Assembly: GCA_029721435.1 (NCBI GenBank)
Contig: CM056586.1
Coordinates: forward strand, 70,558,607-70,622,606
DNA length: 64,000 nucleotides
Reading direction: 5' to 3'
Source of the DNA: Gymnothorax reevesii
Taxonomy: Eukaryota > Chordata > Actinopteri > Anguilliformes > Muraenidae
In this document: positions 24,901 through 39,900 of the stretch, one piece after another
Layout of the letters: the number at the start of each line of letters is the position of its first letter
How positions within the stretch are numbered: position 1 is the first letter of the stretch
The notes under the pieces: model-generated
Told to the model about the DNA's origin: nothing
Database searches by the model: none
Seen by the model: only the letters and a program-made list of their open reading frames with translations
Program-made: the position numbers and the translations under genes

Positions 24901-27900
24901 TATATCAAAAATAAGGTGTTAAAAAGCAGCATCGCCGTCCTCACGTCTTGACATGGAGCATAAACCAAACAGAACAAAAGGAAAAGTTGACATTGACCTT
25001 AGGAAATATTTACTCTCATGCAGAGCAGCCATTCTGCTTTAATAGCGAGCCAGGCTGGACAGTCCCAGAAACAATCTGGTTTTAGGAGCACTATGGTGTG
25101 TAAACTGCGTAAATGAATGAAGATGACCACTGAATCCTGGGGCTGAATGCCCTGCTCTGGTCTCAGGTGTGTAATAAGCCCGCTGCGATCACCTGTTCTG
25201 AGGACCGTCCCCAACCAGGTACTCGAGGACTCTGTCCATGGCACTCCTGTCCCGTGGGAGGATGGGTCGGGCGAGGGGCGGGCCTGGGGGGTGCAGTCCT
25301 GCCACAACAGCAAACACACGCTCAAGGTTAAAAGGCGCTTCTGTCTCGCACTGCTATTTATCGCCAAAACGACTCTGCGACGCCGACCCGAGCCATTAAT
25401 CCACCATTAGCAGGAAGGAAGAGTGATGTGATCGCAGAAACGGGCGAATTTTAATAAAGACTAGTGGGTGAGCGTCCCTGCAGACTCACGCGCCTGCTGT
25501 TTGGGTGAGCAGTAATTAATATAATTAAACATCAAGAGCGATCATCGCGAGAAGACTGGCAATTTCATCCGAGCTTGGCAAGGCCTCAGCTACCTGCTGC
25601 TTATTAATTTACCAACATATGGAAGCACTGCGGTGACAGAGTCAAACCGTTTCTCACCCACCACTTCTAATGAAAGCATTTGGCACCATTTTGCAAAAGA
25701 AAAAAAAAAAAAAGTGTGAGTATATACATTAAACACAAAAAAACCCCTCTGGCCGATACGGCTTCATTCGGTTTTACAGCATCCTGCAGAGCCAGGCTGA
25801 CACAGGTAAAAATGTAAACTTGCTCCGTTAATAAGTTATTTTATTCTGTCCATAAAACAAAACTCTTTACAAGCAAAAACTCTGATGGCACAACACTGAT
25901 AGAATTTACAACTACACTACACCAGTGTGAATGAAGTGAGCTTGTGTGGAATGGGAGCATTTGGAAAGGTATGGAAATCATAAGTCCGTAGGTTTTAGAA
26001 TATCACAATCTGAGGAAAAATTCCTGGGTTTTTAATAATCAACCAACTGCCATTTTGGAAAAAAGTTTTTTAAGTGGAGAAACACAGTCAGCATTTTCAG
26101 AGCTGCGCTAGTCAGCCGGATGAGGAAACCAGAGAAACGGTGCGAAATGCACGTGCATTTTTCACACGAAAGACGCAACCTTGGGTTTAATGTCAACGTA
26201 TTCGACGTACGCGAGGGCAGAAAGTCTCCTTTACATAAATAACACCACAGTTAAGCAGCAGACAGCCAAATGCTAAGAGCCAGAGGAAAGCTGGCAGCCG
26301 CCTGCAGTTCTGCGCAGTCTGGATCAGAGTCCGCTAAATACAGTGTGGGTGTAAAGCAACACCATCCTGTGCTCTGAAATAAGAGCTGCTCAATGGGGAT
26401 TAAGGAGAACACTTCATGCAAACTGCATTCGTTCCGTCTGAAGGGCCTGACCGTATAATGAGAAGCTGCAATGTTTAACAGAGATTTGCGTGTGCAAGTA
26501 GAAAGAAAACAAGTCGACATGGTCTACAACATCCCCCGCCAATCGTGCGCTTCTCATTTTCGAACTCAATCAAGGCCTTTATGGTCTGAAGCTACACACC
26601 AAATTTGGTTACTGTATCTGTAGTAGTTTCTGAGTAAAGCTGTCCCCTTTATCTCGGACGGACGGACGGACGGACACACACACGGACGGACGGACGCACG
26701 GACGGACGGACGGACGGACGGAGGTCAAACCTATATCCCCCTCCCACTTCGTGTTGGCGGGGGATAATAAAAGATCTGATTGGATCAACAGCAGGCAGCC
26801 AACAGCCAATACAGTCCTGAGGGTGAGGTTAGGGCAGCAGTTCATCAGCTGACACTCGTGTCCAGTAAGTTAGTCAGCCTGAGGTGAGACTCTGAGCCAA
26901 TCAGAGCCAGTCCATCTTGTCCTCGTGTTTTCAGCTCACAGTCATGTAAAGCATAAACAATATTTGGATATTTCACATTTGGAAGCTCAGAATCTGCAGC
27001 TACGTTAACAGAAAAATTATTGTGCAACCAAGAAACCAAATTTCCAGCTCCTATCATTTATGTACTGCACAACTCAGTTGTTCCATCTGAAATCACCGAG
27101 TCTTGGGCTCAGAACTGTCTAAAACTCCAGTCTCAGACTTTACAACTTTTCAGCTCAATATGCCAAGCTAAGAAAACAGTACATTATATCACAATAGAGA
27201 TATCAGCACAATACCTCCATCCACTCAGATTTTACAGGGATTTGAAGAGATGGTGTCCTCACACATTGCTTATATTTTGTGGATGCATTTATAAGGTGCA
27301 GTAGAGAAGGAAAGCAGTCATTCCGTGTGGCTCATTCTTTTAGGATGTGTTCTTTAATCAAGGACACTCTGTGTGAGAACGCTTTAGGGGACAACCTGTT
27401 GAATGGCAAAACTCTACCTCCCGCCCCCTTTTCAGTCAGTTTGGTCTCAGATCCCACACATTTTCGATCTAGAGGTCTGCTGTGGTGATGGTTCTGTTAG
27501 GATGCTTTCCAAAATACAAAAAATTAGCATCATTTTACAAATCACTGCATAGCCACAGCGAGCCTTTTCTGCTGAATTGTCGACATACCATCAAGGCAGC
27601 TTTGACTGCCTTCCAGCGGCCATTGTATTTAGTTTCATTTGCTATTGTGACATGGGGCTCAGAGCAGCACAAACATACATGTATCGCCTTAAATAATAGT
27701 ATCGTCTTACATTTAAGTATCAAGCAGTGCACTATCATTACATAGCTTGGCAATGGAATAGGCCCCTTTCAACTGACTTAAGCAGAACGGAGGTATACAT
27801 GCTCTGCAGTGCCCCTAGTGCTGCAAGTGGCACACTGCAAATCTACATTTTAACAACATACATCAGCCAGCCAGTGAAGAAAGCATATATTACAGGGTGG

Positions 27901-30900
27901 CTCCTCCTAAATCAGAAAATTAGCCTTATATCTGGGTACCATCTTTTTGTTCACTATCAGTTTATACTCAGCTGTCATTGTCTAATTTTTAACTTCTTCT
28001 AACAGAGTAACTGCAAGTCATTGTAAACCAAGTACGGGGAGAAATATACTGCTCAAAAAAATAAAGGGAACACTTGGAGTTATATTGTGTTGTTTAAGTG
28101 TTCCCTTCATTTTTTAAGCAGTTTATAAATCTAGCAATAAGCACAAGCCTCACTTTCCTTCCAAGTAACTCAACAACCGTACAACTTCAACAAATAATAA
28201 TCTGAGTACCATGTGACGTGAGGATTATTAAAACGGACGCATCAATCACCCAAGCTCGCTTTTCCAGCGTAAATTTCCCGCATAATTATTCAAAAAAATA
28301 AATCGCTGAGGTTCATAATTTGTCAATAAATAAATAAAAAACAACTTGCACTCAATGAAACTGAGATTACACACCAGGAAGAAAAATAAAAAAAGAATAA
28401 ACTTTAGTTTCTGAAATGTAAAAGAAGGACATTCATTACATGCTGGGCTGAGACTTTAAACCATTTTCAGACAACAACCAACTGGCTCAATGACTGCAAT
28501 GACCACACCCATCCCTACAGTCATTACTTATAATTCGAACAGTTCAGCTAAATCTTCCCTGGGCAAAAAATAAAATAAAATAAATAATATGTATGTAAAT
28601 AATATGTAATAATATATATATAATAATATAATATGTAAATAATAATAATTGCACAACTATGAATTCCATCATTCCATCTACCTGCAGAAACAAAATATAA
28701 GGCAGTCGGAAACACAAAATTCCAACGGTGTGTAGCAGTGGTAAATATGGCGTTTATAGCGGGATGGTGGTAGAACGCTGTACAGGACACAGCATAATTG
28801 AGGTTCCCTCACCTACTCCAGCGACAGACACGCCGGGGCTCCCGTGTTTCCGCATCAGGCCCTGCTGAGCGCTCGCTGCGGACAGGTTCCTCTCGGGAGG
28901 TCCACCCGGGGCCGAGTGGGGCAGGGGCCCCGAGGGGCCAACGCCTGCGGCCGAAGAAGGCCGGGAGACAGCACTGACCGGGGTCCCAGCGACCGGAGTC
29001 CGAGGGGCAACGTTACGCTGACGAAGTTCTAATGATGACGGGGGAAAATTTTTTAAATTCAGAAGATTGCAGTAGCTTCTCGGACAAATTCCCGCACATC
29101 TGCTCAACTTTTAGGAAAGTGTTATATAGAAATTTATGCTTTTATACAATCAGATATACACTGAACGTACATACAGCACTATTTAAACAGGGTTCGCAGC
29201 GGATCTGAATGAATGACAACTTGCCTTGGCCGGGTCTAGGAGCCATCTGCGGCCCGATGGGTGTGGATTCCAGCTCCATCTTTAAAATAAAAGATGTCAG
29301 CCTCTCCTTTTGTTCATATATTTAGTCAAAAATTAATAGCTAGATATGCAACAACTTACAACTTTCTTCTTTGATTCTGGGTCAAATCTTTCCAGGATCA
29401 TTTTTGCATTCTTATAGGTTTCAGTCTCCATCACCTCTTCGAGCTTGAAAAAGAGGTAAATAATGATAATGATCGTCATGGCGTACCGCAGATCATCCAG
29501 GTAGAAAAATCACCGACAAAAAGTTGTTACACATTATTCTCAACAAGAAACGCCCGCGTTTGAACCCCCTCTTCCTGACTTATGAAGTGCCCCAGAACAA
29601 TTACACAATAACCAAAGTAGAATTCCGCAGAACATACATTTACAAATACAAAAATGCCCAAAGTCCCACAAAAATTTTGTAAAATTCACATTTTTTTCAC
29701 CAATCTAGAGCCCCGCATATATATGATCGTTCCCCCAGGTATAAACCCCCTAGCTGAAATGCTATATCAAAATCAGTCCACGACCAAGTTTTTTTTCAAA
29801 AACGCCAAAAATGCCATTTTTTCCCCAAAAAATGGTCCGATCTGAAAAAGCCTTTCCTGGCCTGGATTCCCTACATTACCGTGAATGTTTTGGCATGGGT
29901 AACTAGTTTATTGATGCTGACTTTAGAGGTGCACACATGGACAGACAGACGACGAACTGATGACAATACCCTTCGGCCTGAAGTCGGGCCGAGGGTAAAA
30001 ACCGGAGGATACGAATCGTTTGAACACCAAAGGTCCAATTGTTTGTCACAAGAACACTGAAACAGTCAAGAATTACAGGATTAAGACCAGTTTCAGGTAA
30101 CAACATAGCACAGGCTATAACAGTGAATACAGGATAAATATCCCATCAACTGAAGCAAAATTTTAAGATATAATTTATATAATTTCTCAATGTTGAACAA
30201 AAAATTTTATAGCGGCCGCAAAAGGTTAAGAAATCCCTGTCAGCCAAACCCGTATGGTGAGATTAAAAGTCCCACACTAAAAATGACAGGACGTTGTTAT
30301 GACACACCCAACAGTAAGAAGCTTGCAAACACGGTTCACTCAAAAGCTGGCAAACTGCTACTACTCCAGGGCAAAGGAATAGTATTTGAGCAAGAGAGTC
30401 AATAAAGACAAGCCAATGAAAATGTCACAGTGCAAGAATTTAAATACTGCAGTGTAAATGTAAGCATTTACTGTGCCAAATCTTTTTCAATGCCAATTTA
30501 AATTTATCTTTAAAAACTTGTGCAAGGGCATTTTCACAAGCATTCAAGTTTCTGAATGGACACTTAAAGTTGATGTGCAAAGACTTTCCACACTCTGGTA
30601 GTAACAGCAAAACGTAAATACTTTCATTACTTCACTTTCAACTGACTAGTCAACTTGCTCAAATAGATCAAAACACAAATCTCAAAGGCAAAAAAATTTC
30701 ATTACAATTGTAAGGTTCTATTTAACAATTTCATCGAGTTATGTATGCATTGATGCACAATTGTTGGTAGCTAATACTGGGGCATCGCATCTTTCGTTTA
30801 GAAATAAAAACAAAATTAACAAGTATTTGCCACTAACGTGTCTTTGTCCCCCGCCACAAAATGAGCAATCTCTCGGTGTGACCTTGAGAGTGACGCGAAG

Positions 30901-33900
30901 GTCACCGAAATAGACTGGCGCCGGGTTATCACCCTAATACATGTTGACATCAAATTTTAAGAAAATCCGTCAATTCGTTCTTGAGATATCTCGCTGCCGA
31001 TGATTCGGGACGTACGTACGTACGGACGGACGGTCGTGAATACTACGTCCCGCCGCTTCGTGCATTCCACACGGCGGGGGACAAAAAAATCTTTTACCTA
31101 CTTGGCACTCAAGAGTTCCATCCACTAATCATTAAACAATGCCATTTAATATCGAAAAACAAATCAAAATGAGTCTCCTCGATTTTTAGTATCAGACTTG
31201 GCATTCTAATTTTCGGAGCAACTTGGTCACCGAGAGGCAAGAAAGACTCAAAACAAACCGCTTCCAACTTACTTGGGTGGGACGGCAATGGTGAAGGCGC
31301 AATTTAACACACTAGTCATGAGAACAGCCACCACATCTTGGAAGTACTTGTTTATGAATAAGTATGCAACAAACTTGTGGATGCATGAGCTGATTAATAG
31401 GTTGCGGTACTGATAATGGTATTTACGGTTAGCCAGGATATTGTGCTTAGTGCCAAATAAGAATTTTGCGAGGAAAAACAGGACGCAGATTAGCTAACTA
31501 AACTTAATTACCGCACTAACTACCTCGCTTGAAAAGCATTATTATTATTCATAAAACATGCTGGGTTTCCCAAATTGCCATTGCGTATTGATTTAAAATA
31601 CTTCTCAGCAAATCGCAATGCATCGAAATGCCCAACTTGCTGAGTACTTTTATGAAATGTCCCTGGTAATACATCAAAATTCACAGTTTTTGTTTGGGTG
31701 GTAGCACTTCATACAGGGTTTCTCTAAATAGGGTTTCTCTTTTGTTTACCAAGGCGAGGAGAAGACCATCTCATGGCCAACTTGGTTTTTATTTTTGCCT
31801 AGTAATGCGTCCAGTACAACATCTGGAAACACCATAGTCATTTTAAGCTATAATAGGAAAGGCCGTCATGACAATGAATTCTTGGTCTACAGTGGATGTC
31901 ACAGGCTTAACAGCCACCATGACTGTGCCCCACAGACTGTGATATTGCTAAGAGAAAGCCATTAGTTTAGAGTCCTCACATTCTCAGCTCTATTCTGTGA
32001 AGATAAGATTGAATATGCTTGGAAAAAGATAGTCTCGGACCAGATGAGCCAACGTAAGAGCAGCCACAATTCTAAACAAGAGCAACGCGGAGCGCGGCTT
32101 ACTCCCCCGTCCGTATGGTTAATTGAGGTTAAGACTGAACAGGTTGCTAGTTTAGCATGGTGAATAGTGAGAGTGAATAATACTGAAAGTTAAACATGTT
32201 TAAAAAAAAAAAAAAAAAAACTGGTTTTCAGATGAAGATGAGGAGTTCTTTAGTTATAGCGTGGAAATTGAAATCAAGATGGCTGCCGTGGCGGCCATAC
32301 TGGATATCGCACGACGCTAGTTCCTTTACCCGCCCCCCCCATAGACCAACTAGAAATGAGATAGATCGAATGAGGCCTTCTTTAGTTATTGCGTGGAAAC
32401 GAGAAGTTTACGGCCGGACGGACGGAAGGGGCGTTGGCATAATGCTCCCTGCTCATTTGAGGCAGAGGCATAATAAAAATCGTGGGTATTCCAAGGAATG
32501 ATTTTTTTAGGCATTATTCCATGGCATTACATTGTCAGAAATCAAAGTCACATACCAAAACTGAAATCTCAAATCGCAGAACAATCTCTCCGACAACTGA
32601 TGTGTCCAATACACATCCTCGGCAGTGACAATTCCCCAATAATACACAAGGTCAGCCTAGAAGACTGGTACAAGCAAACTCCATTTTGCCATTATTCCTA
32701 GGTATAACTCTCTAACGCACCTAAGTGGGAACTGGGTAGACTAAACTGGGAAATTCCCAGTAGTTCCCAAGACGTCTCGAATGCGGCATAATTACTCAAC
32801 CGGGAAAGCCATGTAAAGATTCCATGTCTTCCAAAGATTTCCATAGTTTGTACTGAGCCAATTAATTTCCCAGGCAAGTTGCTGAACCGATTCTCAATGC
32901 CAATGAAATATTTCAATTTGTTTGGCTACTTGGTCCAACAAACAAGTTAGCTGTTGAACGACTGATCAGTTTGAGAACTACTTAAGTTTGGAGACATAGA
33001 AGCAAGTGGTGTCTGAACATCAGTGAATGTCTTTTAAGGTGCGTGTGCGCCTGAAGAAAAGCTCGGGGGGGAAAAAAAAAAACCACGTGCCTTGCGGAAA
33101 GTCGACTGGTCCCATCTCCATCCTAACGCTCCGCTGGTAAACATTCCGTTCAATATAGAATTGTAGCCCCACAGTGCTTTGCAGCAGCAAAGATGGGAAC
33201 AAGTCTTCGTGGAGACTGGAAAACTAATGGCGAGAGATACCCTTCCTGTGATTGGGCAACACGCACTTAGTGAACATTGCTGAACTAATCGCCTGCATTT
33301 CATTTTCGCCTTCAGAGCGGCCGTAGAGGCGAACGCAGCCGCAGGACATGCCATAAGGAAAGTAACCTTTGCAAAATGGGACATTCCGAGAGGGATTATG
33401 TCCCTAAACAAAAGAATGTAAACGGCAAGCCCATGGAGGCGGAAGCAAGTGAAAGTTTGATGTCGGGTTGAGACTTAAGCAACAACATGCAAGGTGAATC
33501 ATGGCTTGAGAATTCCCGTCTATAGCAGATATGTGCATAAATTAACAATTCTCGTTCCCAGAAATTCATATGCTGAGGACGCGCGTAGAGTTACTTGGCT
33601 GAACGGTCAGTGGGTACTGTGGATGAGATTTAGACAGTGACGTTTGGTTTCTGACTCTGGTCAGTCCACATGCATGGCTTGTGAATGTAGCCAACTACCA
33701 TTTCTGATAGTGATTCAGTGATTGTTTTGAGCCACGTCAGACTAGGCAGCTGTTGAGGTAAGCCTCTATAATGCAACTGACAATTTCATAATGCTGACGA
33801 TTTAGCTCTCATTTCATTCCTTCTTTAATTGTACATGAAAACGTTTTCATTTTAAAAAAAAAAGAAAAATACAGTTTTTTTGGTAAATGACTTTGTTTCT

Positions 33901-36900
33901 TTCTTAGAGGTCAAGTAAGTTTCAGCTCGTTAGGCATCAGCATGGGCCCTGTACCCCAGACTGAATCTGCTCTGGAGTAACATGCCCATCCCAGCAAAGA
34001 AGTTCCTGGCAAAAAATGCAGTGGACATCCAATCTGTGCATTCTTTCGGTTGCCCCAGTTTTGGAACGAGCTGCGAGGGCCGCAAAAAGGTGAGGTTTTA
34101 GCCACTTGCCTGGAAATTTTAAAAGACAGTGACTGCAACGTGAGGCTTTAATGCCAAGGAAAATGATTTCAGAGGAGCAAATTCAAAAATAAATTCCAGA
34201 TATAATATTAATATTGTGCTTTTGCCAGACAGCTATGGGATTCCCTGGAATAACAGGACAACTATGGACTCCAATTTATGCACGCACTCATGTTGATGTG
34301 AAAAATCAGAAAACTGCCCCTTTAAGCAGTCCAACTTAAAACCAAACAAAAGCTCTAGAAGAGCGATTACTCCAAAGAACAAGACAAAAAACTTCAATGG
34401 GACACATGGTCTTGAAAACAAATGGTGCGAAAGACTTTGCAGCTTTTGGCATCTTGGCACCGGTCCATTTCACATGAATTACCTCAGCAGTATTCCGTGC
34501 AGACCGACCACTTAGAAATCAGCAACAAAATACGAAAGGAACTCCAACAAAATTTGCTAACTTTTCCTCCCTCTCACTGTGTATTCCAAACATACTCGCA
34601 AGATAGAGTGGGAGATGATGGAGTGAGCAGTCAATGGGTTTGGTCGATGAATTTCTCCAATACTAAAATCTATGCCGGTTAAAATGTATTTCAGGCATGT
34701 GCACTTGAACTAAGATCTATTCAATCAGAGCCAGCGGCCTCATCCTCTTAATCCATGACTCTGAAACTGATAGCGCAACATGGGCATCACAGCTGTGCAT
34801 TAGGGGACACCGAACTCATCTCTCTCCACACTTGAGGCACTGTGCAAGTAAACACGCATGGGCAGCCTCCCGGCAGGTCACTACACAGGAGAATACAGCA
34901 GATTATGCACTCTGTGCAAGCGGGCTGTCCAGGGATCCAACCAACCAGAAAAGTCACTGCAAAGCAATTACTCGGGGATATATGGCTTCTCCAGCAAAAC
35001 TGTACTTCGCACCATGCAAAGGCAATCTTCTGGCTTTTCAGACACCAGATACTGTAGGGTGAATTTAAAAGGTGCGCAATGTTAGGGACCGCTTTACGGT
35101 TCAAAAATGGGGGGGGGTTGTAATGCAATCCTGCATAGAGAATTCAAATCAACCCTTGGAGCGCTAAATATAGCGTTACTCAATGATGCAGGATATCAAA
35201 TTCAAAGCTGTCGAAAACCTATCATGCGGCAACTTGTTTAAAAGAGCTCCCACAGATTGCCACGATAGGTTTTCAACAGCACAAGATAATTTAATTTATA
35301 ATTTTTTGGAAAATTTTCATTCAGGGCTCTAAGGATTAAAGCCTTACCCAAATACATTTTTATTTCAAAATGACTAATAAAAACAACTCCATCCACCAAG
35401 CCTTTCATATGCCGTAATGCTGAAGCCTGAAACGAATAGGGGTAGTGACTTGCTATTCACACCATTTCCCAAACAAATAAAAAATGCAAATGCTTTAATT
35501 ACTCCACAGCATATGGGTGATGGAGCAAGTGAACTCAATCCATAACTTTCTCCTGAAAGTCTATGTTAAAGTTACCTTTAATTAACTCATTAGACGCATT
35601 TGCCCGGATTCAAATGCACTTGGCCACTGTAAGGACAGAATGCGATTCAATGTGGTTTCATTTTTTAATCGAAGTCTGATAGCACAGTTTCTTTGTGCCA
35701 TTAGAAAAAGAAAAAAAATAAACAATTTAGCACCTGGACAGAGTTCTCAAGCTTCTATAAGCAGAAATTAACTTTTTAAGAAGGCAGGTTTGTTCATTTC
35801 CAACAATCCGCACTGATTAAATGAATAGAATAGGGAAAAAAATATAGCTTAATAATTCATTTTGACTAAAGAAAGAATGCACTGTATTTTTCACAATATA
35901 GTAGGAATAAAAAAAAAAAAATCACTAAAATTAGAGTCACTACAAGTCAAGAATAAGAGCCATATTTATATTTGTTGTGCAAAACAAAGCCTTTTTGCAC
36001 AATGGAAATTGTCACATTTTTTAGTTCTTTTATTGGAAGGGAAACATTAATTTGGGGGAAAAAAGATCAAACCATCTAACAATGGTATTGACAAGCAAAA
36101 GATGGTAAAATATTCGGACAAGAGAAAAGAGTAAACAAAAAATTAGCAATGTACAGGAGTGGTGAAATGCATTTCACTCTTCGGTAAAAACATTCTGGAG
36201 CTTTGACAGTCTCTCTCCTTCTGAAACTCAAATCCCTTCATAGATTTTTTTTCTCAGCCTTTGTTCACAAACATACTTTTATGGTAATTTTATTGCAATA
36301 ACACAATCACTTGACAGAACTTAAACTAGCTTGCAACAAATAAGAAATGGGGAAAGCCTAAATGGGTTACGTGGTTGAGAAAATTAAATACATGTTCCCA
36401 AGGACCTGGCTGCCTGATGGCAAGGCAAAGAAAATAGGCGTGCAATGCACGGAATACCCCTCAGCCCGATGTCGAAGTTTTTGGAGACGCCCGCCCGCCC
36501 GCCCAACCGCACGAAGGATAGCAATACCCCCGTCAGCCTTTAGGGATGAGGGGTAACAATGAAAATATTCTGGATATAATGCACACTTAAACGGATATTG
36601 ATTTTTCTTTTTTTTTTCCAGCTAGGTCGTCTTTGGTGGTGAACGTACAATTTTGCTGCTGGCCCGTCCGAAGCAGTACAGTGGCGTTAGCCCAGCCTGC
36701 TTCCATGAACCGGGAGTGCTATGATCGCCGATGGCAGGTAATACACAGACAATGGAAAAGTAATTCATACAACTCCTCTTAAAGAATCCAAACTAACCTT
36801 TCAGGGTGCGAACTAGCTAAATAAAATGCTTGCTGGTTTCTGTTTACCAAATTTTTGTAAAAAAAGGTACACAATGGTAAGGACAAACTATGGAAGTCGC

Positions 36901-39900
36901 TTAATCGCAGCTTACCACTGTGAATGTGAATAGCTGCCATCAAACTGTCTACCGTCAAGTTTGAGAAATTTATTTACTTAATGTAATTAATTCAATTTAG
37001 TCTGAAACATGGATAAAACTTATTCCTGCCGCCAATCAAAATTAATGGCAAGAGGGGTGGTTTCCATTTTAATCGGCCATATTTTAGTTCTCCCCCTATA
37101 AGCAGGGAACCTGTTCATTTCGTGGCCTTTCCACAACCCACTGCTGCACACAGAGTCACAGAAACCCAACATGAACTAATTTTGACTGAGTATCTTCAAA
37201 TTTATGGACTTACTCACATACAAACTCATTCACTTTGAGCCGATGTCCAATAATGCAATGGAAACAAAATGGCTCCATGACCAGATTTTCTGGACCCTCA
37301 TGTCTTAACTGTCTCAGTCTAGAAACTCCAATTTGACTGGCAACAGTTTTACAAACAAAAGCAGCTCCTGCAATAGGGGTACGCGCATAAGAATGATCTA
37401 TGGCATTTTGGTGCCTTTCTATACCTGTATAATATTGTGCATCTCCAAATCAACAATCTCACTTGCATGGGTCTGGGTAGATGTGAGTCCTGAACAAAAC
37501 TTACAGCTGGAAGTAAATGGAGCCGTTTAAAAGTGCATGAGCAATGAAATCCTAATTACAAACTATGCGTTTAAGATGTAATGGATTAAAAAACGAGATA
37601 TTTGTAGCACAGTGTCTTCATTACTACAATTCAAGGAAGACAAAAATTAAGCAAACTCGAAAAACCACAACTGGACAGTGCTTCTACCTTGACAAAATTA
37701 GCATTCTAGAGTGATGAGCATGTGATGCACTTTGATGGCCCCCACCTCAGATTGAAATGGTTTCAACTCTAGATTCTGAGTTGATACGGCAGTGTTTTGG
37801 ACTTACGGAGTCATGGAATTATGGAATTACAGACAGAGGGTAAAACTCTTAGTCCTCCACTTTTGTGGGGGAAATGATAAAATGCCAACATAACCTCAAC
37901 GTGTCGTCAATCCTCCAATGAAAACTTCATTTCATTTGGCAGGAACATAGGCTTCAGATTGCAGCATCACAATACAGTGGGCAAAGAAGTTCTAATAACA
38001 ATTCCACCCATTCAACCATCGACTTGGATTGAATCCATTATGCTGTTAAACAGACCAAGTGCGTTTGACTTAATAGTCACTTACATTATTCTATAAGAAC
38101 CATATACCTTATTTGTTCCTTCCGTTTACGACTTCCAATTTATACTTGAGTATCATTACAGAGCAATCGTGGGAAAAATTTGACTCATATCCCAGAACAG
38201 GAATATCACCTTCAGCCCTTTATCTAGAAATTAAATCTTCACATCAATGCAAATGAAGTTTCCCCCGAGATTCGACAAAACCTCCTCAGCACTAAAGGTA
38301 GGAGAAAAAAAATACATACTAAAGAAATATCACCACAGTCATGGCAAGTGTTCAGTCAGAAATTAGGGGACTTTCAAGCACAGAAAAAGAGGGGGGAAAA
38401 AAAAACTAAAAAAAGTCAACAGATCTTAATGTATTTAATTTACTTCTCAGCAACCCCAAATGTTGCAAATTGTTTACATTATAATGAGAAGAATAATTAC
38501 TTGCACAAACTTCGATAATGGACTGAGTGAAAATCCATCAGCCATAATTATCGGAAGATATTAGACATGACAGTAAATGACAGGCAATTTCTCAGATTTA
38601 TTTCCTCTCCGCACTTAATGCCATTAATTTTAAGATGGTTGTTAGCAGAGTACTTTACAGAATAAGGTCTCTTTGCCAATTAAGTGCTGTCTGAATTGAT
38701 TTTAGATTATTTATTAGCAGTAGCAATTAGCTTGCTGCAAAGTGCTGCAAAAACTCAATAAAGGCAATAAGGGAAATGAAAATGAAAGTTGCTGTAATGG
38801 CTTATAGAGGCTCCATCTCCTGTGTAACTGCTTGTGTGGCTGCTGAGGAAGGGATTCGCAGGGCCCTACGGAGGGAAATTAAGCGCCGTTAAACACGAGT
38901 TACCCGCTAATGGATCCGAGAGGTTATGACACAAGAACAGCGTGAGGATTTTGACAAGTCTAAAAGGTTAGTGCCATTATAAGTCGCTCATGGAAATTAG
39001 TGAATGCAAAGGGGTTTTTTTTTTAACTTCGTTACCAAGTTATTAATAAAACCGGAGGCCCGACTAAGTAAATGTACTGTAACACCCACAAATTGAAATT
39101 AGATGGCGGGGCAGGGTATTGATGGCCAAACATAAAGCGCAGTGGAGCAAAGGTGCATTGCAGAATAAAAGTCCATAACAGGGATCAGACTCACGATTTT
39201 TCTTTTTTGGGATTTCAGATCTTCTAATTTTTCATCTGGAAAAAGCAAAATAATACAAATGTTTGATTAGAGGCCAATTTACATGTTCACCGTTTTCCAA
39301 ATCATCAAATGGATTTTTCAGGCCTTCAAATAACTTTAAAGAAGATAGACCAAGATGAAGTGAAATAATACAAGAATCCTTACCATTTCTTTTTGCTCGC
39401 TTAGTAAAAAAGCAAATCATAAGCTTTCTTGCGAGCCAAACTCTGAGGGCAAAAAAAAACAAAAAAAAAATGCAGACATCAATAAAATATGGCACACTTA
39501 AGAGCAAGTCAAAAGGTAAGGGAGCAATTGTGGAACTTTAGACTAAAGCCAAAGGTAATGCAAAAGTAAGGTTTTATTAATATGTATGTAGACAAAATGA
39601 CAAGTGTTAACTGAAAGCAATGTCACAAATTTAACCCTAAGAGTGCCAAGTGCAGCTATTGTTGCTCAATGATGCAAGATATCAAAATCAAAGCTGTTGA
39701 AAATCTATCATGTGGCGACTTGTTTGAAAGAGCTCCCACAGGGAGGGAAGAAAACATTTTTCAATTAAAAAAAATAAATGAATGTAATAATTTCAGAGAG
39801 CTCTTTTAAAGCAAGTTGCCACATGATAGGTTTTCAACAGCACAAGATAAAATTTTTAAAACATATAAATGTAATTATTTCAGCGCTCTACTGGTTAAAT

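Noticed and set aside
26655..26722. ACGG array considered as CRISPR-like or satellite
   Set aside because: Units are 4 bp without spacers; it is a microsatellite inside a TIR element.
33034..33411. 125-codon minus-strand frame in the lnpk intron
   Set aside because: No domain; it lies between confirmed lnpk exons in DNA with no splice signals that preserve the Lunapark frame.
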